Source of the DNA: Anaeromyces robustus
Taxonomy: Eukaryota; Neocallimastigomycota; Neocallimastigomycetes; Neocallimastigales; Neocallimastigaceae
Length of the DNA stretch: 27,500 nt
Assembly (NCBI GenBank): GCA_002104895.1
Contig: MCFG01000343.1
Span: 37,501 to 65,000 of the forward strand
Direction of reading: 5' to 3'
Shown: in pieces, positions 13,925-26,867 of the stretch
Layout of the letters: every line of letters begins with the position of its first letter
How positions within the stretch are numbered: the first letter of the stretch is position 1
Position numbers and translations under genes: made by a program
The notes under the pieces: model-generated
The model's input: the letters and a program-made list of their open reading frames with translations, nothing else
Told to the model about the DNA's origin: nothing
Databases searched by the model: none

Positions 13925-16687
13925 TAAATATATAAATATATATATATATTTATATATATTTATATACATATAAAAGATTTCAATTATATTTATAATTCAT
14001 AAATATTAATAAAATTATGTATTAATTATTATAAATTATTGAATAATAATATATAATAAGGAATATTTATGTCATTGTTGGATAAATAATTTCTTTATAA
14101 TGGCAGGGACAAAAGATGGAAGAATTGATGTTTTTGATTTTTCTGGGAAATATATAGATTCATTAGAAAACGCTCATAATACACCAGAAAGAACTACTTG
14201 TAGTCCTATATATTCAATATGTTCATTAAAAGATGGCTTTATATTAGCTGGTAAAAATATTGTAACCATTTATAAATTTAATAACTTTGGTACCAGCGAT
14301 ATAAAAAATAAAAGTATTAATGAAATCAGTAATAAAACTATGTTTTCTTCAAATCAATATAAGATTTTTAAACAATTAACATTAACAAAAGATGATTCCA
14401 TTATTGTTAAAAATCTAATAAAAAATATTTCAGAGGATGAATTAATTTGCTATACCTCAGGAAATCAATTCTTTTTCTTAGATTTATATAAATGTGAAGA
14501 AACTGTTTTAGTAAGCTTTAAAAAATTTTTTTATCTAATAAAATTATATATATAATTATTTAATGATGTTTTTTAATAATAATTTTTTTAATTGTTCATT
14601 ATAAATAAATTTATTATAATAGAATGAAATAGATGATAATAATCATGAAGATAATCACTATTATTTTTCAGAATTATCATTATCTTATCATACAGCAGGA
14701 ATATCAGCTCTTGATGTATGTGCAAGAAAAAGTTTAATTGCAACTTGTAGTAAAGATCATACTTTACGTATATGGAATTATATTGATCATAATGTTGAAT
14801 TAATTAAATATTTTCAAGAAGAAGCATATTGTCTAAGTATTCATCCTAGTGGACTATATATTATAGTTGGTTTTAATGATAAATTAAGATTTATGAATAT
14901 TTTAGTGGATGATATCAGAACATTTAAAGAATTTAATATTCGTAATTGTCGAGAGGTAATATATAAATATTTTATATATTATATATTAAAATCAATAAAA
15001 ATAATAATGTTTTTTAGTATTAAATAATTTGTGATATTAATAATAAATAAATAAAAAAAACATATATAATTAATATAATATATGTATATTTAATATTTCT
15101 AATATATATATAGTGTAAATTTAGTAATGGAGGCCAATATTTTGCTGCTGTATGTGGTAATGATATAAATATTTATTCTACATGGACTTTTGATCTTTTA
15201 TCTGTTATGACGGGACATAATGGAAAAATTAATTCTATTAAATGGAGTAAAGATGATACAAAAATGGTATCTTGTGGTAAAGATGGTGCTGTTTATTTAT
15301 GGTCTGTAGTTGAATATGCAGTAAAGAAAAGAGAAGGTGAACATGTTTTAAAAAATTGTGATTATACTTGTGCAATTTTAGCTCATAACAATACAAGTGT
15401 TTATGTCGTTGGATCAGATAAGACTTTAAAAGTATATATAAAAAAATATAATATTAATAAAATAATTAGATAGTTAATATATACACAATTTATATAATGT
15501 ATATAGGAAATAGAAGATTCTCAAGTAACAAGAGAAATGAATACTAATGAAGTTTATACACAAGTAAATAGAAAAAATAAATATTTGATAAAATAGTTTG
15601 TTAAAATTTTAAATATAATAAAAAGAATATATACACATAAATTAATATTTTTATTTTATTTTTCTTTCTATTTTTCATTAAATAGTTAATTTTATCTAAT
15701 TCTGGAAAAATGTTATTCGCAGGTATTGTAATTTATTAAATATATATATTATTTATTATTAATTATTATAAAATAAATTATAATACTAAAAAATTATAAT
15801 TATTTTATAAAATATATAAAAGGTACAAATAAAGGAACTATCAAAGCATTAAGATATCCATTCAATTCAACAACAGAAGTAGAATATAGAGAGCATAAAG
15901 CACATTCAAAAGCAGTTACATCACTTCAAATATCATGTGATGATAAATATCTTTTTAGTGCTGGTGAAGATGGAAATATATTTATATTTCAAATTAATGA
16001 AAAAGAAGATAAACATAAAATTAATATATGCTATGGTAATGAAATGTTAATTACTAAAACTGAATTAGAAGAAAAAATATCAAAAATCATTGAATTAAAA
16101 ACAAGATTAGAAGAATTGAAACTTGAAAAAGATTATCAATTGAGAAACAATGATGTTGATTTTAATAAAGAAAAGAATACTATAATAAAAGAACATAAAG
16201 GAAAATTGGAATATTTAAATAATGAAAATAAGAATTTAAAGAATTTAATTGAATATGAAAGAGAGAAACATGAAGAAAAATATGCTAAAGAAATTGAAAA
16301 TTATGAAAAAACAATTCAAGTATTATTAGATTAAATGATAATTAACATAATTTTTATATATAATGTTTGTATATTTACTAATTTTTTCTTTTATATATAT
16401 ATAATTTTCATATAAATTTATTTATAAATAGGAACTAGAAAGTTTAAATAATTATAAATTAATGAGTAAATATAAAAAATATGAAGAGTTAGAAACAGAA
16501 TTAGCAAAAATTCAAGCTAAATGGGAAAAAGAAGTAAAAGAAATAAATTCAAAAAATTATTCAGAACTTGAAAAATTATCAATGACTAATGACAAAATTT
16601 TAAATGAAAAAGAAGATGATATTAATAATGTAAAGTTATAAACTAATTTTATTTTTATAAATAATTTATATTAAAAATTATAAGAAG

Positions 16688-16725
<38 letters not shown>

Positions 16726-18096
16726 TATATGTATAAGTTTTAATTACTATTATTAATAAATAAACAATATATTTAATTATGAATTAATAGTTAAAAGATA
16801 AACTATATAAACAAAATAAAGAAAATGAAGAAATTATAAGACAAACGAAAGAAGATTCTGAAATTGAAATTGAAAATTTAAAAAATAAATATGATGATAT
16901 TATTAAAAGTCAAAAAGAAACTGCAGCCTATATGAAAGGTGAAAATGGTATTATGAAAAAGAAATTTACTTCATTTTATGCCGAAATTGAAACACATAAA
17001 GTAGAGTTAGAAAGAATTCAAGCTGAATGTCGTCGATTAAAGGATATTATTTCAAAAATGGAAAAGAATATTGCAAGTGTAAACCGTGAAGTATGTTTAA
17101 ACAATATTTACATTATTTTAAATTGTAAAATAATATGAAAAATAATAATTAAAAATAATAAAAAATAATAACAATAATAAAATATTATATTAACATTAAT
17201 CATAGATTTTGGTAAGAGAAGAAATGGTTCATGATAAAGAAAAAACTATATTTGATTTAAAGAAAGAAAATCAAGAATTAGAAAAATATAAATATGTATT
17301 AGATTATAAAATTAAAGAATTAAAAACTCAAATTGAACCTAGAGAACAAGAAATTGAAGAAATATCTGAAAAAATTATTGTAAATATAAAATATATAAAT
17401 ATATCTATATATATACTTTTTTTAATTACTATATAATTGTTAATAATAATAATAATAATAATAAATTTAATTTTTTTTTAATTAAAGGTATTGGATGAAG
17501 ATTTACAAGTATTTAAAAAGAAAAATCAAAGTTTTGAAAATTCTATTGAAAAAATTAAAGAAAAAATTGATGACCTTGTTCATATGATAGATAAAGAAAA
17601 AGTGACTATAAGATCATATCTTTCAGTAGTAACTAAATTTAGGATTAGTTTAAATGATTTAGTTGATGTTATTCTCGAACCAAAATTATTAAAGGTATGT
17701 TTTTTATTATAGTTTTATATTATAAAATTTTATTTATCAAATGAGTTTATTAAACATTATTAATATATTATATAATAATTTAATAATTTATATTATTTCT
17801 AAAATTTCAAATATAATTTACATTATATATTTAAAATTTGATGTAAAATTTAAATATAAAGAAAACTTTTGAGAAAGTATATAAACAATTCTTAGAAAAT
17901 GTAGTTAATATTGAAGAAGAAGATAAAATGGATGTATTAACCAAAGAAGAAATTATGAGACAACAAAATACCATGATACATCAAATAAAGAGATATAAAA
18001 ACCAAATAATTGATGAAGAAAAGCAAAGTAATAAAGAACTAACATCTATGCTTAATAATAATATTGAATTAATTAGGTAAATATTAATAATTATAG

Positions 18097-18146
<50 letters not shown>

Positions 18147-18406
18147 TATAATAATGATAATATTTAGATATATAAATAAAATTATATTAATAATATGTAT
18201 TTTCTTTTTGTATAAACAAATATGATATAAAATTAAAAAAAAAAAAAATAAATAATAGTGAATTGAGTAATTTATTATGTCAAGTAAAAATCGAAAGAAA
18301 TAAATTAACTAATACTCAAAGAACTCTTAAAAGAATTATGTTAATTGCACAACAAGCAGAAAAAAGAGAAACTAATTTACAAAAATTCAGTCAATTTTAC
18401 ATTTAA
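12944..18406 (+). CDS. CFAP57: CFAP57/WDR65 flagellar WD40-coiled-coil protein
   Basis: Fifteen plus-strand exons (12944-12969, 13078-13372, 13543-13857, 14061-14510, 14623-14955, 15114-15431, 15507-15563, 15686-15722, 15823-16319, 16432-16629, 16791-17090, 17206-17379, 17488-17694, 17862-18076, 18259-18406) join to 1189 residues; human CFAP57 has about 1250. Residues 1-680 are a WD40 double propeller with family-specific stretches such as [30 protein letters not shown] and GKDGAVYLW. From about 685 ([23 protein letters not shown]) to the end it is coiled coil, including [26 protein letters not shown] and EPKLLK. The protein is an axonemal component tied to inner dynein arm assembly, so this organism makes motile flagella. 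The start of exon 3 was chosen as the acceptor (13542) that keeps frame with the donor at 13373; an alternative pair would shorten the protein slightly. Introns hold TA and TAA repeats. The other junctions are phase-consistent. Confidence 0.96.
18105..18150. repeat. TAA triplet tract in CFAP57 intron 14
   Basis: About fifteen TAA triplets lie between exons 14 and 15 of CFAP57. A shorter similar tract lies at about 17445-17463 in intron 12, and a TA dinucleotide run at about 16690-16720 in intron 10. Confidence 0.85.
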
Positions 18407-18816
18407 GATATACTACATTTAAAGATTATTTTTTTTAAAAATTTTTTTTTTGTGTGAACATTTTTATATTAAATCAATTATACTATTTAAAAATTAACAA
18501 TAATTACAAATAATTTATACCAAAACCAGTATTATCAATCAACCATATATATATATACATACAAATAGATGCATATATTATCAAATATACCAAAAATTCA
18601 TATATAATTCAATATATTTATTGATTTTAATATTTCTATAGCATATTTTCTAAAATATATACCATCATTTCTTTCAATAAAAAAAAAAGTTTTTTTATTC
18701 TCAAATTTTATATTATTATTATTTTTAATAATGTATTCAATAATTTTATTTTCATTATTTTCAATATATTAAATATTATAATCACAATGTAAATATGATT
18801 ATATATATTGTTTTTT
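18407..18816. other. Convergent intergenic region
   Basis: This 410-bp spacer separates the CFAP57 stop (plus) from the STN1 stop (minus), so it should hold both polyadenylation regions. It is AT-rich. An AATAAA-like string is present on each strand, but such strings are too common here to assign. No exon is seen. Confidence 0.6.
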
Positions 18817-19939
18817 TTATAAAATAAAATATTTATTTTTATTTATATAAATTTTTGATGCTTGATGAAGCTATTATTTATATATAACATAATATAATGT
18901 AAATAAAAAATGATATACAAAATAAATTATTGTAAATAATTAAAATGGGTTAATATAGATATAATACAGATTTTATATTAATAATATTAAAAATGTTTAT
19001 GCATAATATTTTCTTTTTTTCTCTTACATTTTGAAGACTTTGACTTAATTCTTGATTTGGTATATTATTAAGTTTTTTCTGTATTTCATTAGAAGATAAA
19101 CCATCTGGATATTTTTTTAATAGTTCCAAAATCCCATTTTCATTTTCATTGAAAATTGATTCAATATCTATTATAATATTTTAATAATATATTGATACAT
19201 AATAAAAAGAATTGTGTTTAATAATTATATAATATATAAAATTTGTTTTATTATTTTAATATAAAAAAAAATTTTTTTTTTATCATTTTAATTATTATAT
19301 TTAAATATTCAACATACTTATATCAGAAAAATCTAGTAAAGAATTTCCATAATCAGAATAATTATCTGAATCATCATCTTTTGATTCTTTCTCACTATCT
19401 TCTTTAAATTTTCTTTTTTTATTATTAATGGAACCTGGATATGTTGATAAATTAATATCATTGATATCATCATCTTCTAATAATATTGAAGTTACTTTAG
19501 TTGGTTTATGAATTCCTGAGAAATAACTTTCTTTATAAAGTTTTATTATTTCCAATGGTCTTAAAATTTCATAAATAGGATCATTTTTAATATTAAAACT
19601 ATTTTTATAAAAGAATATATTAGTTATAAAAAAAAATAATTATTAATTTAAAAATAAAAAAAAATAGAAATTTTGAAATATATTAAAAAAATAATTTTAA
19701 TAAATTTATTAGTAAAAAGCTTATAATTTTTTACCTTTCACCTTCAATATATCGTTCTCTTTTATTATTACTATTATTATGTTCTCTTAGACGTCCTAAA
19801 ACTTCTAATTGGCTTCCTAATTGAATTAAATCGAATTTTTCAGAAAAAAGACCGTTTTTTGGTAATTTTATAGATATACTTCCAGAAGAATCATCTATAT
19901 TCATTAATAATTATTAATTCTTATTAATATTAAATTGTA

Positions 19940-19970
<31 letters not shown>

Positions 19971-20242
19971 TTCTTTTATATTCTCATTATTCTATATAAA
20001 TATTTATATATTTTACCAATCCATAGGGTATCATTTTCAATTTTAATAATTACACCTAATATTCTTATAAATTGAAAATTAAATTTTGGATTTCCAATTT
20101 GAAATATTTGTTGTTCATCATTTTTAAGTATTGTTACTTTAGGTGATAATAAATCATGGATAAATAACATTCGATGTGTTTTCAATTCTTCATATTCTTC
20201 TGTTTCTAAATTAAAAGAATCATTATTTATTGATTTTAACAT
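18817..20242 (-). CDS. STN1: Stn1-like subunit of the CST telomere complex
   Basis: Five minus-strand exons (20242-20017, 19894-19735, 19598-19318, 19167-19028, 18870-18817) join in phase to 286 residues. Residues about 25-150 form an OB fold of the Stn1 type: FIHDLLSP, FQFIRILGVIIKIENDTLWIGIDDSSGSI, then LGSQLEVLGRLRE and a YEILRPLEIIKLYKESYF helix. An acidic, Asp/Ser-rich linker (about 175-220) leads to a C-terminal winged-helix-like segment (ILELLKKYPDGLSSNEIQKKL...YINKNKYFIL). Stn1 works with Ten1 and Ctc1/Cdc13 to bind single-stranded telomeric DNA and recruit polymerase alpha-primase. Exon 4 ends at GTAAGAG, and the small last exon completes the winged helix. Reading through that donor would give a different 16- to 25-residue tail. 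An RPA2-like protein is the alternative, but the fold order favours Stn1. Confidence 0.82.
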
Positions 20243-20721
20243 ATTTTATATTAAATTTTTAAATAAATAAATAATAAAAAAAAATATATGGGTATACTAA
20301 TATTAAATTAATTTATAGAAGATTAAAAAAAAAAAAAAAAGTAAAAAATTTTATTCTTAAAGAGTAAATTACACTACACATAAAAAAAAATTTTTTTATA
20401 TAATATTTATTAAATATTAATAATTATATATTAAATATATAATTTTTAAGTTTATTTATTAACAAATTTATTTAGTTAATCTTTAATAATTAATTTAATA
20501 GATATAATAGAAAATATTTGTATTATGATAATTCAATGAAATGATTAAAAGGAAAAAATATACATATATATATATATATAAATTTTTTTTTTTTTCAAAT
20601 AAAAAAAAATATAAAATATATAAAAGTAATATATATTAATAAATATATATTTTTATTCTCAAAAAAGTATTTAAAAAAGAATGAATAATATTATGGAAAT
20701 AAAATATATGAAATAACGATA

Positions 20722-20770
<49 letters not shown>

Positions 20771-20838
20771 GATAATATATGTGTTCTAATGAAATGAAAT
20801 GAAAAATTTAAAATTAAAATAAAATAAGGTAAAAAAAA
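20243..20838. other. Intergenic between STN1 and the Asn-rich gene
   Basis: This spacer between two minus-strand genes contains A/T homopolymers and a TA dinucleotide run at about 20729-20764. No exon or RNA gene is seen. It should contain the STN1 promoter and the 3' end of the upstream gene. Confidence 0.6.
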
Positions 20839-22413
20839 TTATAAACATTTTCTTATACTTTCTAAATAAAATTCAAGTGCCAACTTTGTTTGTTTCCATG
20901 ATGACCTATTTTCAAATTTACTAATAGGTGTTTCATTTTTGATTATTTCATTTACATTATCCTTTTCTTTTTCTTTTTCTTCTTTAGATTTTTGAGATTT
21001 CTTTTTTCTACCTACTTTTTTATTAGACAATTTTTGTTTTTGAAGATATTCTTCCATAGAATAAATAACAGATATATAATCTAATCTTGGAGATGGATAA
21101 TACTTTAAATTGATAGTTTCAGAAATATCGCTTTCATCCATAGGAAATAATTTATTAATTAATGCTTTACAATTAACAGGATTAAATGGCTTTTTTTGTA
21201 ATTCTTTTAAAAAAATTTGTCGTTTAAGTAATAAATAAGCATTTTCAAATCTTTTTTCAATTTTATTTTGTTGAGAAATATCTGTTATAAAATGTCCTAA
21301 TTGATAATTATTATTATTAGTATTTGAATTTTTATTATTATCATTAATACTTTCATTAATTAATTTATTATTATTTAAATCTTTCATCAATTTAGCTTGA
21401 TTTTCTGTTTGTTTTTTATTATTACTAATATAACTACCATTATTATTTTTTTTATTATTATTATCATTACTCTTTTCTTCAATTTCCTTTTTTTTAGTTA
21501 AATTCTCAGATGAATTTTCGTTATATAAATCATTTCTACGTTTAATTTCTAATGTTTCAATCCAAAGTAAAAGATTTTCATAATGAGTTTGGGAAGGTTC
21601 CGAATTTTTTAAAGAATTAATAAGAGTTTGAGAATAACTAAATAAAAGTAAAGAGGTAGGTGAATAAAGTTGATCTGGTTTAGATGTTAAAGGTATAAGT
21701 GAATTAATTAATGTTAAATTTTCAAATGTTGGTTCTACATTTTTAGCAATACAACGATATTTAAAAATCCAATCTAAAGTTTTTTGAACTTCATCATCAT
21801 TATGATTTAAAAATGAACCATTTGTTTTTAAATCTTCAACATTTAAAATTATATTATTATCTTGATTTTGACTTTCATCTTGCTCTTGCTCTTGCTCTTG
21901 CTTTTGCTCTTGCTTTTGCTTTTGCTCTTGTTCTTGTTCTTGCTCTTGTTCTTGCTCTTTATTTTTATTTTTATTTTTATTTTTATTATGATTTTTATTT
22001 TGACTATAATTCATTAAATCAGAACTTTCATTTAACGATACTTCATTATAATTATCAAATATATCTGATGTAGATATTGTAGAAATACTATAATTATTGT
22101 CATTATCTTCAAAAAAGTTTAGTATATGTGAATTATTGTTAATACTTATATGACTTTCATTAGTAAGGTTAAAATTTTGACTATTATTAATAACAGTTGT
22201 TCTCAAAGGGTATATATTATTATTATTATTATTATTATTATTGTTGTTGTTGTTGTTGTTGTTATTATTATTATTGTTGTTGTTATTGTTATTGTTATTA
22301 CTTTTTGTTACTTCTTCATGATTAATTATGGATGGTGGTTGAGTTATTGAAGTATTTTTTCTATGACTATCAATTATTCTACTATTTTGTATTAAATTTG
22401 ACAATGGAATGTT

Positions 22414-22445
<32 letters not shown>

Positions 22446-23929
22446 TATTATCATCATCATTATTATCATCATCATTATTATCATCATCATTATTATTATC
22501 TTCATCATCATCTTTATAATCATCTTCTTTTTCTTTTTCTTTTTCTTCTTCTTCTTCTCTTTTTTCTTCTCCTTCTTCTTTTTCTACTTTTCTTCCTTCT
22601 TCTTTATCTTTATTATTATTATTCTTATCATTATTATTGGTATTATCATCATTTATTAAGATAGTATTATTTTCTTTTATGTAATTTTTAATGATTTTTT
22701 TATCTTTTTCATTAATAGTAAAATCTTTATTAATATCATTACTATTTTTATTAGTTATATCTTTCATTACTTTTTTAAATTGATCATTATCATTTTCTTT
22801 TTCATTATTATTTAATATATTATTCATTGTATCATGCTGCCTATTATCATTACTGTTTAGAGAAACATATTTACTATTATTATTATTATTGCTAGTATCA
22901 AAGCTATTAGCATCTTCATCTTTATTATTTCCAGCATTTATACTGTCATTATTATTATTATTATTATTTATTTTATTTTTTAAATTATTACTGTTTAATA
23001 AATCACTAATATAATTTAGTTTATTTTCAATATTAGTATTATATATATCATTTTCTATTTTATTTTCATTTTTATTTTCATTTTTATTATCATTCTCATT
23101 TTGATTTTTATTGTAATTATTATTATTATTTTTGTTATTTTTATTATTATTTATTTTATTTTTTGAATAATTATTATTTAATAAATCACTAATATAATCT
23201 AGTTTATTATCAATACTTTTATTATATACTTCTTTGTTTTTATTATCACTTTTAATTTCATTTTTATTTGCGTTTTCGTTTTCGTTTACATTTATATTTT
23301 TATTTTTAACCATTTTATCTTGTTTAGTTTTCATTTTTGTTTTCGATTTTATTTTTAATTCTGTATTAGTATCATTAAGAATAGTATCAATTGGAGTATC
23401 AATTTTAATATTTATTTTATTATTGTTTATTTTAATATCTGGTTTTTTTGAATTCTTTGCTTTTCTTAAATTTTCATTTTTCTTTTTAATTTTATTATTT
23501 TGATTACCATTTTCATAATCTGATATTAAACTATCACTTTCACTATTATTATCATTATCATTATTATTTTTAGTATGACTTTGATCATTCCATTGATTAT
23601 TCTTATCACCTACTTTATCATTTATAATTTCATCAATAATATCATTTATATTATCATTAATTATTTCATTATCATCAATTATATCATTATTATTAATTAT
23701 ATCATCAACGGTATCATTATTTTTTCTTCTCTGTTTTTCAGTATAACTATTATCAAGATTATTATTAGATTTTGAATTACTTTTTTTATTCTTCATTTCC
23801 AAATCTTTATTTTTATTATTAATATTAATATCATTATCATTATCATTATAATTATCATCCTTTTTACTATTTATATGACTAGTTTTTTGACTCTTAAATA
23901 GTGAAGTATTATTTTGTTTTTCCTTTTGA

Positions 23930-23973
<44 letters not shown>

Positions 23974-24666
23974 TATTAAAGTAGAAGAAGATTCAATAGT
24001 TAATGAATTATCAGGTATTACTATTGACTCATTAATAGTATTTGAATCTTCATCTGGATCATCATTAATAATTATTACACTATTATCACTATCAGAAGAA
24101 CTTGTAATAATAATTTCTTTGTTATTAGAAGAGGATTCATTTGAATTTAAAGATTCACTGGATTCAGTATCATGAATTATTACCGGTGTAGTATCCAATT
24201 TTTTTAATTTATTTTTATCTTTTCTAATTTTATTAATATTACTTATATTTATTGCTTCAGAGGAAGATGTAACTGATTCAATATCTTTTAAATTTTTCTT
24301 TTTTTTACCTTTACTTCTTCTTGTTTTTATAATATTATCATTATCATTATCATTACCATTATCATTATTCTTTTCTTTTTCCTTTTCCTTTTCCTTTTCA
24401 AATAACATCTTGTTTCTCCGTATATTCATTTTTGTTATTGTATAAGAGGAAGAAGAAGACGACAAATCATCATTTATGTTTTTATATTTATGATTATTAT
24501 TATTATTATTATTAGTAGTAGTAGTAGTATTAGTTTTAGTATTAATACTACTACTAGTAGTAGTACTAGAAGTAGAGGTAGTAGTAGAATTTGTATCATC
24601 TTCCTCATTATCAATTATTTCAATATCATTTTTACTACTTTTATATTTATTATTATTCTTTTTGAT

Positions 24667-24707
<41 letters not shown>

Positions 24708-25254
24708 CAATAAGTATATTAATACTATTATTATCAATACTATTTTTAGTATCTGTTATAGTTGTTACATCAAATTTTTTTCTTTTATTTCTTTTATTCC
24801 ATTCATTACTCAATAAAATATTTTTATTTTCCTGTCGTGAATTAATTTTTCTTTTTCTTAATATTCTCTCTTTATTTTCTTTTATTTTTGGTTGAGTTTG
24901 ACCAATAGAAGTTTTTTTACCTTTACTTTTTTCAATATTAATATTTTCATTTACATTATTATTTTTATTTTTATTTTTATTTTTTATTTCTTGGTATAAT
25001 TGCTTTTTCTTATTTTTATTTTTTGTTTCATTATATAACTGTTTCTTTTCATTTTTATTATTAATGATTTGATCCCTTTTTTTAGCAATAGTATTCTTTT
25101 TTTTAACCAATTTTTCTTTTAATGCATTATTTAATGAATTTTCTCGTTGTCCTAAAGTACTACTTCTTAAATTATGACTTGGGCCTAATTTACTTCTTAA
25201 TCTTGTAAATATAGAATAATTACTTTTGTTATTTTGTTTTTTATTATATTTCAT
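20839..25254 (-). CDS. Asn-rich low-complexity protein, unknown function, 1471 aa
   Basis: This is a single uninterrupted frame starting at the ATG at 25254. I do not recognise the family. The N terminus (1-70) is basic (RLRSKLGPSHNLRSS). Residues about 70-1150 are almost wholly low-complexity: Asn runs (28 Asn at 986-1013), Asp/Asn runs at about 916-947 preceded by a Glu/Lys block, KN repeats and a Gln/Glu/Lys alternation at about 1089-1129. Several Lys/Arg clusters (KRNKRKK, RTRRSKGKKKK, VGRKKKSQKSK) look like nuclear localisation signals, so a nuclear protein is likely. The only stretches of normal complexity are at the C terminus: about 1155-1235 (TLDWIFKYRCIAKN...LLLWIETLEIKRR), about 1310-1400 (RFENAYLLLKRQIF...YYPSPRLDYISVIYSMEEYL) and the last 20 residues (WKQTKLALEFYLESI). 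They are helical in appearance and match nothing I can name. The lack of introns contrasts with most neighbours. It could be a fast-evolving chromatin or DNA-repair factor, but nothing shows that. Confidence 0.85.
22216..22299 (-). repeat. 28-codon Asn run (AAT and AAC blocks)
   Basis: A coding microsatellite in the unknown 1471-aa protein. On the sense strand, blocks of AAT alternate with blocks of AAC, which keeps the Asn run while breaking the DNA repeat. Neighbouring coding tracts are the GAT/AAT block at 22414-22510 and the CAA/GAG/AAG hexamer-like block at about 21868-21988. Confidence 0.9.
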
Positions 25255-26297
25255 TTTTATAATTATAGTTTTTTAATTACTAAATTCGTATATAAAAATT
25301 ATATTGGATATATATATATCGAAAAAAAAAAAAAAAAGAGAGAAATTAAATTTTTAAATTAAAAATTCAAAAAAATAAAATTATAAAAATTTAAATTTCA
25401 TAATTAAAAAAAAAAAAAAAAAAATTTAAATGATAAAAAAAATATATATATATTTATCCTCTGTTATTATTTGTTATTGTATACTTTACTTAATTAAATT
25501 ATTGCATTATTATTATAAATATATATATATAAAAGTAAAAAAAAAAAAAAAAGTTTAGTCAAATGTGAATTGATTTCTTTCTTTATATATTTTATTATTT
25601 TATTTATCTCATTAATTTTATTTATTTCAATAATATAATAATATAGAAATTTTTTATATTAAATTTAATTAGAAAAAAATTAATTTTTATAATAATGAAT
25701 TTAATTTAAATATATGTATACAATAATACATTAATTAAAAAATATTGTATTAGTTAAAATATGAAAAAAAGTTGAATTAAAAAAAAAAAAAATGAAAAAA
25801 TGAAAATAAAAACAAAAAAAGGAAAAATTTATATAAGAAAAGTAAAAAGATTAAATGGATAAATCATTTAATTAATTTTATTTTTAATGATTTTATATAA
25901 TATTTGAAAAAAATATAATTTATAAATATTATTTATCTTTTTAATTACTTTTATTTACTTATTTATTTATTTATTATTTAATAAATAATAATATTAATAT
26001 TTATAAAATAGTAATAATTATTAAAATTTTATTATTTGAATTTTCAAAATTAAATTTCATTTTGTAATTGTATAATTATAATAATAATAATAATAATAAA
26101 GATTTATTCCTTTATATATATCCTTTTAAATAATTATATATATATTATTAATAGCAATAAAAAAAAGATTTCCTTATTATTCAATGTTTAAATTATTTTA
26201 TTTAATTATTTATTTTTTTTTCTTTTTTCTTTTTTCTTTTTATTTAAATATTTTATTAAAAAAAAAACATGAATAAATATTTTTATATAAAGATTAT
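25255..26297. other. Intergenic, about 1 kb
   Basis: This lies between the start of the Asn-rich gene and the stop of the nitrilase-like gene, both minus strand. It consists of A/T homopolymers and TA runs, with a short AAT tract at about 26078-26099. No coding or RNA signal is seen. Confidence 0.6.
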
Positions 26298-26484
26298 TTA
26301 ATTACAACGATAGATTTCAGGAAAACGATCATTAAATACACATATTCTTTGACGAATATCTTTTAAAACTTTAAAAGAGAGGGAGGTTATTAAAATTTCA
26401 TCAAAATCTTTACCCTCTAGTTCTATTTTTTCCTTATAATATATTGATTCATTATTATTATCATTATTATGGGTATTAGTGTTG

Positions 26485-26537
<53 letters not shown>

Positions 26538-26827
26538 TTCTGATTGGTCTAAAGGACCTCGACCTTCAATTAATACTTCACCCCAAGGGTCAATTACTAA
26601 AGAATGACCACAAAAAGTTAAACCGTCCATTTCACCACAATTATTTACAGCAACAACATAACATTGATTTTCAATAGCTCTTGCAATTAATAAATTTCTC
26701 CAATGATTTAATCTTGGGTAAGGCCAAGCAGCAGAAACAAATAAAATATCGAGACCGCCTTCGAAACGAATTTCTTCATTGTGAACTATTGAATTATTTA
26801 TACTATTATTATTATTATTATTATTAT

Positions 26828-26867
<40 letters not shown>

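Noticed and set aside
18961-19027. Alternative STN1 C terminus by reading past the GTAAGAG donor
   Set aside because: The tail would be hydrophobic and unlike a winged helix. The spliced last exon completes the fold. It is kept only as a possible isoform.
21813-24895. Many plus-strand frames rich in Leu, Ile, His and Phe
   Set aside because: They are antisense shadows of the Asn-, Asp- and Lys-rich coding tracts on the minus strand.
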